DNA of 64,000 bases from Symbiodinium kawagutii (GCA_009767595.1 VSDK01003607.1:80544-144543); one strand, 5' to 3'; positions 1-11,199 are shown, counted from the stretch's first letter. Translations and numbers: made by a program. The notes: generated from the letters alone by a model not told the origin.

Positions 1-39
1 CCTGCTGGGCTTGGTCATTAGCTTTGCTAAAGATGATTT

Positions 40-470
40 GGTTCATGCGAAGCGGGTCGGTAGTATACAAGGAGTGTATAGGTAGCGCGTGAATAGGATA
101 TATACACGAAGTGTTTAAAAGGTAATACTGTAGGTCTTATATGTAAGTAGAGTATAGTCGGTAAATAGGTAGTACGTAGGTAGAGATGCATCCGTACGAG
201 CGTGATAGTAGTAAGTAAACAATTGAGAGGATATTGGTGACGCGCATATTCTAGAAGTAGTGCGTAGCTAGTACACAAGTAGCATATTGAGAACACATCG
301 GTAGTATATAAGTATTTATGTATCGTGTACATGGTGTACGGCTAGTGTATAGGCGGTACATCCATAGTGCGTCAGTAATATATAGTCAGTAATCATACAG
401 ATAGTATATGGTATACAGGTTCTTTGCTAGCAGAATTTGCAGGAGTGTCAGTGTATGCAGCAGTACGGTG
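40..470. repeat. degenerate GTAG/TATA low-complexity tract
   Basis: The sequence is dominated by loosely repeated words such as GTAGTATATA, GGTAGTACGTAG and GTATAGGTAG with no constant period. It looks like an old, diverged microsatellite. No coding signal is visible; the 101-residue minus-strand frame across 27-332 is Tyr/Leu-rich and follows from the repeat. Confidence 0.5.
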
Positions 471-479
471 TATAATCAA

Positions 480-820
480 TAGTCCCACTGAATTCAATTC
501 CGACTCATTTCCATCTACTTGAGTTGAGTGTTTACATTTCATTTGTAGAGTGGCTGTAGGGCACCTGCCGGGCGCGAACAAAGACAGTTGCCATCGCCTA
601 TTGGGAGTGCATTCGCAGTCCATCCAGTAGCAGATAGGCGTCTTAGTAGCATATGGGTAGAAGATAGGAGCATATGTCGCAAATTGATAGGAGGTTGGAA
701 ATAGCAGGCAGCTTGCGAGGGCGACCAATGTACCAAAAATAGCATGGCTCTGGGGTGATGAAGGAGGTGTTTGGGGACCCATACCATTGGGGGTGGGGGG
801 GCCGCTGACGCAGATCACGG
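480..820. other. unassigned GC-richer island
   Basis: This stretch is richer in GC than its surroundings and carries an open minus-strand frame of 141 codons (393-818). The predicted protein is rich in Pro, Ser, Thr and Cys and shows no motif I recognise. It could be a decayed gene fragment or chance. I see no strong splice pair around it. Confidence 0.2.
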
Positions 821-930
821 GAACATAAATGGATGAAAAGATAAAGAAATTAGTATTTTAGATAAATACATTAAATTTTTGAATCAATGAAAAAATTGAA
901 ATGTATATTCATATAGACACAAGTTATTTT

Positions 931-1030
931 CAATAAATCAATCAATAAATCAATCAATCAATGAATGGGTGAATGAATGAATGAATCAATCAAGCAACCA
1001 ATCAATCAGTCAACCAATCAATCAAGCAAT
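931..1030. repeat. AATC-type tetranucleotide repeat
   Basis: Imperfect tandem copies of AATC with variants GAATGAATG and CAACCAATC. It sits in AT-rich DNA that extends to about 1230 without any other feature. Confidence 0.75.
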
Positions 1031-1235
1031 AACAGTATTTAAATTTCAATATATTTACGAAACATTTTCTGAAATTTGAAAGGACATAATATTTGTTCAA
1101 ATGTAAAAATTCAAAATATAAACTCTTCAAAATACATTTGTGCAAATTCAAACAAATACACATATACTGTTCCAATAATGTTTTTGTATTCGTGCATGTG
1201 AAAGATTTATCTGGTACGATACATATACACAAACA

Positions 1236-1470
1236 CACATGTACATGGACGAATCCGCTGCTGGGCAGCCATGCGCCCACGCGCCAGGCTGCACAACCTG
1301 GGATGAGTGGGGGATCGTCGCATGGCACCGATGGGGTTCGTCTGCTGGAAGAAGCAGCCCCTACAAAGCCGCCCATAGGTCGCTCAGGATGGTTTTCCCC
1401 CAGATAGTTGGAAGCGATAGGGGTTCTTACTTCCCAATAAACGGGTCGCTGACGGCGAACTTTTGAGCGA
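1236..1470. other. unassigned GC-rich island next to a minisatellite
   Basis: The island is open on both strands: a 75-codon plus frame (1239-1466), and the minus frame that runs in from the adjacent minisatellite. The composition suggests former or present coding sequence, but no family is recognisable on either strand. Confidence 0.2.
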
Positions 1471-1485
1471 TTGAACTCCATCTCT

Positions 1486-2075
1486 GGGTGCTGTGGCCTG
1501 GTGCTGTGGCCTGGTGCTGTGGCCAGGTGCTGTGGCCAGGTGCTGTTGGCAGGTGCTGTTGGCAGGTGCAGTTGCCTGGTGCTGTTGCCAGGTGTCGGCG
1601 TAAATGTGCGGGAAGGTGCTGTTGCCACGCGTTGTTGGCAGGTGCTGTTGCCAGGTGCCGTTGCCAGGCGTCGGCGCACATGTGCGGGAAGGTGTTGTTG
1701 GCAGGTGCTGCCTGGTGCTGTTGTCGGCGTGAATGTGCTGGAAGGTGCTGTTGGCAGGTGCTGTTGGAAGGTGCTGTTTCCTGGTGCTGTTGCCAGGTGT
1801 CGGCGTAAATGTGGTGGAAGGTGCTGTGGGCAGGTGCTGTGGCAGGTGCTGTTGGCAGGTGCTGTTGCCAGGTGCTGTTGCCAGGTGCTGTTGGCAGGTG
1901 TTGTTGCCAAGTGTCCGCGCAAATGTGCTGGAATGTGCTGTTGGCAGGTGCTGTTGCCAAGTGCTGTTGGCAGGTGTTGTTGGCAGGTGCTGATGCCAGA
2001 TGTTGTTGGCAGCTGCTTTTGGCAGCTGCTGTTGCAGGTGCTTTTGGCAGGTTTTGACCAAGTGTCGGCTCAAAT
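1486..2075. repeat. 13-bp GC-rich minisatellite
   Basis: About 590 bp of tandem copies of a 13-bp unit, GGTGCTGTTGGCA or GGTGCTGTTGCCA. It is interrupted at irregular spacing by a longer word of the form GTGTCGGCGTAAATGTG followed by CTGGAAG, seen near 1590, 1667, 1722, 1797, 1908 and 2060. Because 13 is not a multiple of 3, three units make a 39-bp period, and all three frames of one strand read the same 13-residue peptide cycle. On the minus strand this is APANSTCQQHLPT with variants. Long ORFs therefore overlap here on both strands, and none is evidence of a gene by itself. Confidence 0.9.
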
Positions 2076-2079
2076 TTGT

Positions 2080-4140
2080 TGGAAGATGCAAAAATTATTG
2101 CAGTAACTGTTAAAATGCCAAACTCTATTTGGGGTCTATGCCCGTGTAATCTTATGTTTTCTTGGCTTCGCTTCGCACATGGCTGGATTGTCATTATGGG
2201 TCTCAAGTTCCAACATGTATTAAGGTTACATGCATACACATGTCGATAAACGTATGCATATACATACCTACGTAAATAGAAATATGTCTGCAAATATACT
2301 TATGTGCACATATGTATTTTGCATTTCTATTCAGATGGCCGTGCGTGGCCGGCAGGGTACTCCCCATTGCCACGCCAGAGTCATGCTTGTGTTCACCGGG
2401 GAAGTTAGTCATCCTCCCATATTTACCCATTAAACATATTGTCGATGCCCGTTTCATTCACGGGCAGAACACCTACCCCGATGCGATTGAACTTTGACTG
2501 ATTAAACCGTTTATGAACTTCTGCTGTCGTTTGTTAAATGATAACTTTCGCGTACACCATGTTCTTTATAGTTGTACCAATTATTCCTCAGTCAGGTATC
2601 CGCCAATCATTTGCGATTCATAACCTCGACCAACAGTTGAGCCAACCTGTTCATTGTAGGATGTGCACACACTTTTGATTAAACTGGTGCTGTAGTACTT
2701 AAAGCTGTCACTATAGGTTGTTCACAGGATCTAATCTCTCAAGGCTTTGATGACATTAGGGGTCCTTCTTTGTGTCGTGGCGATCAGTGGCTTGGTGCTG
2801 CATCAATACCATGGCGAAGCAAGATGAGATGCGAAGCTGTCATTTTTGAGATTCTGAGCAAGGCCGGGGTATTTAGCCGTCAGTTCTCAGCTGCAACTAT
2901 TTGTTCCAGTTCCATAGGAATTTGAGGAAATGCAATCCGTTCACTGTCCCTTCCCGATCAACTTCGATCAATAAACGGTTAGATGTGCCTTAGTTTGCTG
3001 CAACGCGCACACACACACACACAAGCATGGTGGCTTTACGCAAGACAGAGGTTTTTTTTGTTATGGTTGGGTGGTGAGTTGATGATGTGGTCCGTACCGT
3101 TTGCAATAATGATCAATAGTGGTTGGTTGATTGTTTGATTGGTTGGTATTAACGGTTCCAATTTTTTGATGATCATAACTTGTAAGTATAGTTAGCCGTT
3201 AGCCAAGAAACGGGAGTATCTAGTTGGATTTCCAGGATTCTAGGTGAGTACTACATAAAAGAATCTGGGAATAACTCGCCTTTTTCCCAATCAGAATTTG
3301 TTTGGAAATGCACATCTGAACATGCTGAGGAAATCTGTGCTTATCTTTGCGATCCTGAAAGACTTCATCTCCCGTATACGCCTTTGAGCACTGTGCGACA
3401 GGCCCTAGGGAACTGATTTGTCGGTATATGCGCGGCTAATCGCAGTGTATTCCTCAAAAAACTGTTACTGTATTCCTAATGTCAATTTGATGGTTTGGGG
3501 CACCATCCGTGGTGGAAGTTGTCTCAATGCTGCAAGGCATGGTGAAGACAAGCATGATAGCTTCACTTCAGACACCTGGCTTCGAGAAGAAATGAGATAT
3601 AAGAATGGTCGATTGTGCTCAGCATATATGTATATATATATATATACATAATGAGTAGTTGCCAGCAATGGTTAAGAATCGTCCATATGAGTTGGTTTTG
3701 GGAACGGTTCAACGGTGGTCTGGTCAGCAACAGTTTTTGCTTGTTAGTCTTGGGCTAAAAAAGGTTCACAACAATTCACGTTGCTTTCGCAATGGTCAAT
3801 ACCATCCAGACGTTATATTCACCGCAGGATGTTGGTTACTGATGGTCAGGAATGGCTATTAATAGTTGATATTTAGTTACGGTTAGTAGTCGTTGTGATG
3901 CTGAACAGTCTATGACCATTAGTGACTCTTTAGCAATGGTAGCCTCCAGACATTCCTAACCACTGGGTGCCTTGGTTTTTGTTTCCAATGTGGGATCAGG
4001 TAATGCAGCCGCTGAAAACAGAGCTCAGGTGTGTCACTGTGCTTTCCCTTGAGGGTAGCCCAGTGGCCGCTCTGATAATGACGATGATGATGAGGATGAT
4101 GAGGCTTCCGGGGCCCACCAATCTTGGGGGTATATACTAT
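2080..4140. other. no gene recognised
   Basis: Mixed-composition DNA with a (CA)n run near 3008-3023 and an AT dinucleotide run near 3630. There are only short chance ORFs. The slightly GC-rich part at 2750-2960 could be degraded coding sequence, but no frame stands out. Confidence 0.4.
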
Positions 4141-4141
4141 A

Positions 4142-4230
4142 TGGTGGTTTCTTAAAATGGGGGTACCCCCCAAAATGGTTGGTTTATTTTATAAATGGTT
4201 AACAATGTATGATTCAGGGGTACCCCTATT
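4142..4230. mobile_element. family A TIR element, right end truncated
   Basis: It starts with TGGTGGTTTCTTAAAATGGG and has the typical centre (GGTTGGTTTAT, ATAAATGGTTAA). The right arm ends after GGGGTACCCCTATT, lacking the terminal TTGAGAAACCACC. Compare the complete copies at 58756-58855 and 59187-59289. A small non-autonomous element, probably an introner or MITE. Confidence 0.7.
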
Positions 4231-5050
4231 ACACCCACATATACACAAATATATGCGCGTATATACATATATATATATATATTTATACATACAAGTTCCT
4301 TGCAAATCATTGACCGTTGAGAATGTATAGCTTATTGTCAACCATGATAGATTTTTGATCGGGCTTCTCCCTTCAACGATTTTTCCTTTTGCAGGGGCAT
4401 GATTGTTTGAAGATGTTGGGGATGGGGCACACCACTGAGCAGGTTCGAGCCAAATGGTCTGTTCTTGTTGAGCGATTCTTCGTGGGAATTCTGGGAAGGT
4501 GGCCCTCCCAAAACCAGGGCTGGTCTTGTGCAAGTCCTCATGGTATCTCAGCAACACAGCCCTTGCGCCAAGGGTCTTGTAGCATTCTCTTGAGAGAGTT
4601 ATTACATGTGTGTTGTGTTCTTAATGACTGTGGCTGGGGTCTCTTGTTGGGATCATCCGTACAAGTGTGAGTGCACATATGAAGATAGATCAATGTAAAT
4701 GAATATAAATTAGAATCAATTATTAGAATTTATTAGATAGATAGATTTACATACGGCGGACCGGAAAATGCACTGGCGAAATGGCCATTTTGACAAAACA
4801 TCGTTTTCGCCTTTGCGAAACCAGCATTGCCTGCATGGAAATCATCCCTTTTTGGAAGGTTTTCAATAAAATGTTTGTTTTCCCAAAGGAAAAGCAACAT
4901 TTTGCATCAAAGAAGTCGGACCCACGCCAAGCCTTTTTTTCAGGCACCCTTCAACGCGCGCACCGTCGGTTATGGCAGCAGTGTATGTATCGCCACTGCC
5001 ACATTTTACAGTAGAGCAGCAAGTCCTTGTGCTTCGCATGCAAGAACTTC
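4231..5050. other. no gene assigned; weak coding-like stretches
   Basis: A 93-codon plus frame (4389-4670) follows a TTTTGCAG acceptor-like site. At 4747-5072 several short frames are open on both strands in GC-richer DNA. None shows a family motif. These may be exon relics or chance. Confidence 0.25.
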
Positions 5051-5054
5051 GGAA

Positions 5055-5174
5055 CATATGTCTCTGGGTCAATATTCAGGAACCAGCTATGAGGGATACT
5101 CGCCAGCAATAATACGGAAAACAATGGTCAATGATAGGGAACCAGGGGTACAGGGTTTTGACCCACAGCCATAT
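5055..5174 (+). mobile_element. family B TIR element
   Basis: A copy of the roughly 120-bp family B. The left arm contains CTGGGTCAATATT, the body contains CCAGCAATAATACGG and AAAACAATGGTCAATGATAG, and the right arm is GGGTTTTGACCCACAGCCAT. It has no coding capacity. Its ends are imperfect inverted repeats around TGGGTCAA/TTGACCCA. Confidence 0.75.
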
Positions 5175-5618
5175 TTTTTACAAGATGACCACGCAGCATC
5201 AATGGTGCCAGTATGGCACAAGATTGTGCTGCGATTGCGCGTCACCTTCTTGACAAACTGACTGCAAGAATATCCCACCCCCCCCAACCCACACACCGCC
5301 GTGCATGACGTAGCATCAACATCGTGCCCAGCGTCCAACGGACGTTAACATGCCCCCCACCCCAGCAACCCGCACCCACCCTTGCAAGACGTAGCATCAA
5401 CATGAAACACGCACTTGTCATGGATAGACTAAAAAGGACGCTTCGTCTGCGCGGTTTTCGGTCCGGCGGCAAAACATCTATAAATACATATTTGAACAAA
5501 CACAAGTTATATCTAAAAATCGATCGATTCATATTTCAAAATCAATTCTCCTAAGCACCATACTATGGGTCACTCCATGATCACTCCCTGTCGATGTTGT
5601 GTTGCGTAAACATCGCAG

Positions 5619-5723
5619 GTGCGGAACAAGTTCCACTTCAGGGAAGCCTGCCGCAAGGCCCGGTCTGCTGGTAGCCATAACGGGACCACCGTGGCTTGGC
5701 GGACCATCAGGCCCCGGAAAGGG
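5619..5723 (+). CDS. candidate internal exon, unknown protein
   Basis: An ATCGCAG acceptor is followed by an open frame of 35 codons starting VRNKFHFREACRKARSAG and ending TIRPRKG, just before a possible GTCAAC donor. The residue mix (many Arg/Lys, amphipathic) and raised GC compared with the flanks are coding-like. No family is recognised. The donor is not a good consensus, so the right border is uncertain. The upstream neighbour is family B element 5055-5174. Confidence 0.35.
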
Positions 5724-5729
5724 GTCAAC

Positions 5730-7110
5730 CATGGGATTTTTGGGGTTGCTGAGGGTTAACCACTCTAGGCTTGGATGGATCAACCACTCCAGGGTTGAAG
5801 ATCAGTGACTCCAGGCGGTGGTAACATCGAATTCTGAGCAGTCCAAATTGCTGATTGATCAATGTTGATGATTTATAGCGCTACTGTGACAAACACTGCT
5901 ACTATGACGAAGATTGCTGGTTTCGGAAACTGCGCGTGTTTTCTTTTGGAGGATAGGTAGGCAACTGGCTACGAACTGCTTCTCATCAGCTTGAAAAGCA
6001 GGGGGTGCCCTGCTGCTAAGGCTAGGTCTGTCGCTACTGTTCGTTCGGCCCCGACTCAACTGTTGATCACAAGCTCATGTAGAACTTTTCCCGGGCAATT
6101 GTGGTCTCCCAAATGCGGCGCCACAACAGCACCCTGGGTGCCCTTGAAAGACCTGCTTGGTTCAGAGAGGGAATACTCTGACTTTCTCTGACTATCTCTG
6201 ACTTGTTGATTGTGGAGGGTAACCTACTTGGTGTGAAAGTTGGGATTGCTCGCATAACTCCATGAGTTCGATCTTCCAACAAATGTTCACGATTCTTTTT
6301 TCTTTCTGGGAAGTTCACATCGCCAGGATGTTGAAGTTAGCCCCAGGATTTCCCTTTCCAATTCGGAGACCGGGCTGAAGCGCCAGGCCGGTTTGCCAAG
6401 TTGCCGATGTGCCAACATTCACAAGAAGGCGAGGGCTGGGAACATGGAAATCGCCCTGAAGATCTCGGGAAAGTCCAGGGAGTTCCACCGGGTTCCATGG
6501 AAATCGGCATGTCACCGGTCGCCAGTTCCATAGCCAGATGGGTGTCGCCATGGCCGGGAGGGGTAGCCAAGGGAAGCCTTGGCTGGTCGGTGGCGTTCCA
6601 ATACGGGTAGCAGCCACAGGGGGTGCGACCAGCATGGCCATGATCAACACGCGCAAGTTCCACCCAGAATCTCAAAGTGATCGTCATGTTTATGTGGGAA
6701 CGCTGGAGTGCAACTGACCAACAATTGGGATAAAAGATGTCGACAAGAGTAGGTGACGCAACCAACAATTGGGGCAAAGTCAACCACCAATTCCTTGAAA
6801 CTGCTAGAGGGATTTACAGACTTGTGCGTTTTACAGTACTCCAGCCAGAAGCCTTCACTGAGAATCTTCCCGTTTGAAAGTCTACTGAGCTACCCTGTAA
6901 GGTTCATTTGCAATGAGATCTTTGGGAGTTTCACTGATGTTCCGACCACCCACGTTATATCACAGTGACATGTTGGCATCAATGTTGCCTTGGGAAATAT
7001 CTCATGTGCCAAAACCCAGGGCTGTAGATGTCTAGTCTTGTAGATGTACAGCATCTATCCATACTTCTCCCATGGCCAACAGAGATTGAAACCACTCCTC
7101 TACCCATGAG
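5730..7110. other. no gene assigned; intron-like
   Basis: Unique-looking DNA with a few open frames on both strands, the longest being minus 6337-6783, 148 codons, rich in Pro/Trp and without a recognisable domain. GC is raised around 6340-6640, which may be degraded coding sequence. Confidence 0.25.
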
Positions 7111-7236
7111 GGGTTTGTCAGTTGCCCTGCGCTGAGTCGCCAGGAGGAGCTACTCGTGGCGTTGGAGCAGGAGTGGAGATATCCCTTGATCTTGAAACCT
7201 GCTCGAGGCAGGGATCGCAGGACCTTGAAGCTGTAG
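7111..7236 (+). CDS. candidate exon, unknown protein
   Basis: After a CATGAG acceptor-like site the frame reads GFVSCPALSRQEELLVALEQ, then EWRYPLIL and a basic tail to a TAG at 7234-7236. The segment RQEELLVALEQEW looks like an amphipathic helix. The acceptor could instead be the TGTCAG at 7120. Whether the TAG is used or a donor lies before it is unclear. No family is recognised. Confidence 0.35.
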   Translation, partial: GFVSCPALSRQEELLVALEQEWRYPLILKPARGRDRRTLKL

Positions 7237-7239
7237 TGG

Positions 7240-7915
7240 GGGCCTGCTGCTGCCTAGAAATGTGCTACGATTGTCCATGAGAATCGGTTTCCAACCAAAA
7301 GGTCGACTGGGACTCAGGATAACTTGCTAAGCCTTGCCTGGAAACGCCACACTGTTTTGGGGTTCTTTGCGATTTTTTTGCTTTAAAATGTTTGATGACC
7401 AGGTCCGGTACCACAATCCTCTTGCAAGATAGATCTAGTCCGGGGGCAATAGCGGTCTCAAGAAGTGGTAAAGAGTTGCATGGCTGATGGTCATTTATTT
7501 GGTACTACCTCATACTTGATGACAACATGTTGGACTTCGATCTGTCTTTGGTTCATCTTCACTCTGCTTCATCTCAAGTCACAGTCTCCTCTTGCGTCAC
7601 GTGTACATTTTTATACAACTAATAATGTGTGTAAATGTACACGTGTTGCACACGTCTACATAGAGCATATGTCGTTGCTGTAATCCTATGGTTATATATA
7701 TATAGACATGTTACATACACACACATACGCATCTACATATACAAACAAACTTACACACATACATATACGTACATATTGATTCATCATAGTCATATTCATT
7801 CAACATCTTTCTATAGAAATGATAGTATATTATTTTCATACACATTAGGTATTCATTGTTCAATATATTTATTCAACATATATACAGTGCATATTGATTG
7901 TATGATTTCTGTATG
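7240..7915. other. no gene recognised
   Basis: The first part is unique DNA. From about 7690 it becomes AT-rich with ATATAC/ACATAC dinucleotide-like runs. Nothing coding is visible. Confidence 0.4.
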
Positions 7916-8037
7916 TATGACAGTGGGTCAAAACCCTGTACCCCTGGTTCCCGGATCATTAACCATTGTTTTCCCTATTATATATTGCTGGTCAGTATCC
8001 CTATAATCGGTCGGTTAATATTGACCCATGGCCACAT
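7916..8037 (-). mobile_element. family B TIR element, reverse orientation
   Basis: Read on the minus strand this is a full family B element. The plus strand shows AGTGGGTCAAAACCCTGTAC, then AACCATTGTTTTCCC, then GGTTAATATTGACCCATGGCC. It is the one clear copy inserted opposite to the others. Confidence 0.8.
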
Positions 8038-8123
8038 ATAAGTATTCATTATTCAATATATTCATATTGTAGGTATTGAATATCATCAATCAATATTAGA
8101 TATTAATTGATATATATATATAT

Positions 8124-8124
<1 letters not shown>

Positions 8125-8196
<72 letters not shown>
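8125..8196. repeat. (ATC)n trinucleotide repeat
   Basis: About 24 uninterrupted copies of ATC, immediately after an (AT)n run. Confidence 0.95.
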
Positions 8197-8199
<3 letters not shown>

Positions 8200-8314
8200 A
8201 TGAATAATGAATAATTATATATATAGATTATTAGATATATTAGATTCATTCATATGAAGAATATTATTTAGATTTAATATATTCATTCATCTATCACCAC
8301 GTGCAGCGGTGCAG

Positions 8315-8436
8315 GTGCCGGCAGCTACTACTGCCGACGAGTCGACTCCCAAGAGGAACTCCTGGGAGCCTTCGATGCCTTGGACGTCGCTTGGCCCCGG
8401 GGCTTGGGGACTTGCATGGGAGATATCTTCAGATAA
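8315..8436 (+). CDS. candidate exon, unknown protein
   Basis: A GTGCAG acceptor leads into a GC-rich island in very AT-rich surroundings. The frame, entered with two bases completing a Gly codon, reads AGSYYCRRVDSQEELLGAFD and continues ALDVAWPRGLGTCM before a TAA at 8434. The composition contrast and helix-like SQEELLGAFDAL support coding. No GT donor stands out at the right edge, so the exon may end a little before the stop at a non-canonical site. Confidence 0.4.
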
Positions 8437-8439
8437 TAG

Positions 8440-9200
8440 TATAATACTACATATATGAATATATATATATATTTACATTCATATTGATATTTATATCGAT
8501 ATATATATATATATAAATTTATATATTATATATATAATATTTGCACATGATTTTGGATATCGTAACATGTCATGGCATATCAAGTAGTTCTATACAGCCA
8601 TTCTTGCATATACGTCGTTTTGTACATATATGGTGTGCGTTCTGAAGAATTTGATCAGCGTGTCATTCTGGAAGAGCAGGACCAAGTAACATTTTAAGGA
8701 AATGATCTTGGTGTTGATCCACACCCATACTCTGTCTGATCTCAAGACCTTTCAAAGAAACAAGTTTGATCCTTCCCAGCCACATGCAAATGTGTTCAAG
8801 TTGGCAGGCTGATCTCCCAACCTTGATTGGCGTGGCAAGGGATCATGGGGTCATGATACTAGACTTGAGCCAACGCGTATGATGAGAGAGCTCTGAAATT
8901 GAAAGGAATATATCTATACATATCTTATATCCATTTGAAAGGAACGTATTTCATCGTAGTTGGGTCCTGCTTTTGCTCCACAGGCGCTCTAAGAAGTCTC
9001 AGAGTTGTCTAAGTTTGATTCATTTGGTGTTGATTTCAGTATTGCTGGTTGCTAGTTCCTGTAATCAACCGATATACCACTGTTGACCATGCGAAGCAAT
9101 ATTACTATGCCAATTCTGAAGCATTTTTAACTGTCACTGGCCGTTTACAAGCAATGATAACTTGTCATGACCATTTATAAGTGTTAATAGCCATGATCGC
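8440..9200. other. AT-rich intron-like DNA
   Basis: (AT)n-rich to about 8545, then unique DNA with no coherent frame. The only longer words are TTGACCA/ACCATTTA near the right end, where the AACCA-type tract begins. Confidence 0.4.
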
Positions 9201-9204
9201 GCAG

Positions 9205-9440
9205 GGAAAATGCATTTAATTGTCCATCAAGACACCATCAATGAACCAGCACAAATCACCGATTGCAGTGATCATTATTTCACAATTGATGAATCATTAA
9301 TTCACCATCAAGCATGGACTAATCACCCAGTGAATCATTGGTTCAATGGGTTAATTCACCATCAGTTAAGCAGTAATTCACCAGTAATTCACCATTACTT
9401 CAGCATCAATGAACCATTCACTAAGCATTAACCCCTTGAA
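9205..9440. repeat. AACCA/CACCATTAA tract before an exon
   Basis: Degenerate copies of CACCATCAATGAACCA, TTCACCATTACTTC and AACCATTCACT. This is the upstream, C-rich-strand half of the exon-flanking asymmetry described in the findings. Confidence 0.6.
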
Positions 9441-9456
9441 CTGGTGATTTCCCCAG

Positions 9457-9529
9457 TGCCCCAGGAGGCTTTGCGCACTGAGCGGAAGACCCCCGAGGCG
9501 GTGGCTTGGTGGCTGAGCGGCGCTGACAG
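9457..9529 (+). CDS. candidate exon, unknown protein
   Basis: A 73-bp GC-rich block between TTTCCCCAG and a GACAG/GTCCTA donor. The frame reads PQEALRTERKTPEAVAWWLS and then GADR. It is preceded by the AACCA tract typical of exon upstream sides here. No domain is recognised. Confidence 0.45.
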
Positions 9530-9622
9530 GTCCTAAGACTGCTACCGGACTGATGTTGTAGATACGGGTATTAAGATATAGAATTATATATGGGGATTAG
9601 TATCATCATAGATTATTAACAT

Positions 9623-9730
9623 TGGCCATATTGAGTCAAAATGCTTAACCCCCAATATGGCCATTTGCAATGGACAACTATTGGAAACCAATGGTTTTTG
9701 GGCTACCCAATTTTGACCCACAACCGTACA
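9623..9730 (+). mobile_element. degenerate family B-like element
   Basis: Ends resemble family B: CCATATTGAGTCAAAATGCT on the left and CAATTTTGACCCACAACCGT on the right. The interior differs (CCAATATGGCCATTTGCAAT), so this is either an old copy or a sister family. Confidence 0.4.
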
Positions 9731-10062
9731 GTCATCAGTGGAGATCGTGTTTTCACAACCAGATTTTTATGTTGCAGATGTAGCCCTACCTATTTCTGAT
9801 GGAGATTGTGATGCAGTTAGAATCCTTCTCTCGAGTCTGACGTAGTGATTCCGGAGCGAAGTTTTTCGAAACTATGCCGCCATCCACCAACTGGCCAAGA
9901 AAAAGCTAACAAGAGATGGGAATCGGCCAGTAGATCGCCACTATGCGGTACATATGGACATGCTGAGAGAGTAATATGAAAATGCACCTCCGGCTCGTGC
10001 CAGAGTAGGAAAACATCCTTGCACATTTTGAGATCTCAAACAAGCAGTTTGATTTTGCATTC

Positions 10063-10070
10063 TTCTTCTT

Positions 10071-10101
<31 letters not shown>

Positions 10102-10119
10102 TCGTTGTTGTTGTTGTTC

Positions 10120-10165
<46 letters not shown>

Positions 10166-10182
10166 CGTTGTCGTTGTCGTGG

Positions 10183-10261
<79 letters not shown>

Positions 10262-10270
10262 CGTCGTTGT
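10063..10270. repeat. (TTG)n trinucleotide array
   Basis: About 200 bp of TTG with scattered TCG, TGC and TGG variants. It yields poly-Cys, poly-Leu or poly-Asn ORFs on the two strands, which are artefacts of the repeat. Confidence 0.95.
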
Positions 10271-10425
10271 TTCTCCTTGATCCCTGCTCCCTACAATTCA
10301 TCGTCACACAGTTTAAGCAACCATTCGGAAGCAGTAAGCATCATTGACCACATGTACATGGTCATTTCTCAAATTGGGCCCCCAAAACTTTCTCAACCAT
10401 TTTTGGTGGTAAATTAAACCCATAT

Positions 10426-10523
10426 GGTGGTATCTCAAGTCATAGGTACGGGTACCCCCAAATCATCCATTACTAATCATTTATGGTAGTAAACAATCCA
10501 TTTTTAGGGTTCCCAATTCTAAG
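10426..10523 (+). mobile_element. family A TIR element ending at an exon
   Basis: Left end GGTGGTATCTCAAGTCATAG, then GGGTACCCCCAAATCATCCA. The right arm is TTTTTAGGGTTCCCAATTCT followed by AAG, where complete copies continue to GAGAAACCACC. The truncated right end coincides with the acceptor of the next exon. A second partial left arm (CATTTCTCAAATTGGGCCCCC) lies just upstream near 10362. Confidence 0.7.
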
Positions 10524-10525
10524 AG

Positions 10526-10636
10526 GTCCCCCCGCATGAACCGTTTGCGCGCCAGGATGACGTGAGGGCCGGATGGATCTTGGAGGAATGGTTCACTGGC
10601 CTCGAAGTGGATGTGGACGGCTGGGCCAAGGAGAGG
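10526..10636 (+). CDS. internal exon, unknown protein
   Basis: One of the clearest exons: 37 codons between AAGAG and a GAGAGG/GTTGGT donor. The frame reads VPPHEPFARQDDVRAG, then WILEEWFTGLEVDVDGWAKE and R. Acidic and Trp-rich segments, and strong GC contrast, are typical of translated sequence. No family is recognised. Upstream it abuts a family A element whose end may supply the acceptor; downstream a TGGTT tract begins at once. Confidence 0.6.
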
Positions 10637-11030
10637 GTTGGTTGGTCATTGGTTGGTTGGTCATTGGTTGGTGGGTTCGTGATGGGTCATGGTGTGTGAT
10701 GTTGGGTCATCATGAGAAGCAGCAGCCAGCACATCGCTAATAGTGCTTACTGATGGTTGATGATTGATGGATGATTCATTGATGGTTTCGAAGCAAAAGG
10801 TGGTTAACACTGGTTGTGAATAAGAACAAATAGTTGATTCATTGAAGGTTCATGATGGTTTATCATAGAAGGACAGCAACCAGCACTAAGAAATATCATG
10901 CTGATGGCGCTTAGTTGATGAATCAAGGTTAATGGATATTGACAGTTGATAAGGGTTAATGACTGATCAATGGCTTTGTCGATGAATGGTGGTTCCCAGC
11001 AACCATCCAATAATAACCATCATAGATAGT
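10637..11030. repeat. TGGTT tract after an exon
   Basis: Begins GTTGGTTGGTCATTGGTTGG and continues as degenerate GATGGTTGATGATTGATGG and GGTTAATGGATATTG to about 11000. This is the downstream half of the exon-flanking asymmetry. Confidence 0.65.
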
Positions 11031-11070
11031 GTAACCAGCTCCAGGGCTACACCATTCTTGCATACACCCA

Positions 11071-11187
11071 AATAGCTATGGGTCAATATTAACCAACCAA
11101 TAATGGGGGACAATGACCAGTAATGATAGGGAAAACAATGGTTACTGATAGGGGAACCTAGGGTACAGGGTTTGGACCCTTTGCCAA
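11071..11187 (+). mobile_element. family B TIR element
   Basis: Left arm TAGCTATGGGTCAATATTAA, body AATGACCAGTAATGATAGGG and AAAACAATGGTTACTG, right arm GGTACAGGGTTTGGACCC. The right terminus is diverged (TTTGCCAAATG instead of CACAGCCAT). Confidence 0.8.
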
Positions 11188-11199
11188 ATGATGAATGGC

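Noticed and set aside
1002..2293. Three overlapping minus-strand ORFs of 235-306 codons
   Set aside because: Explained by the frame-cycling 13-bp minisatellite; kept only as a finding, not as genes.
6315..6783. Overlapping minus ORFs of 113 and 148 codons and a plus ORF
   Set aside because: Open on both strands with Pro/Trp-rich content and no motif or splice support; insufficient to call a gene.
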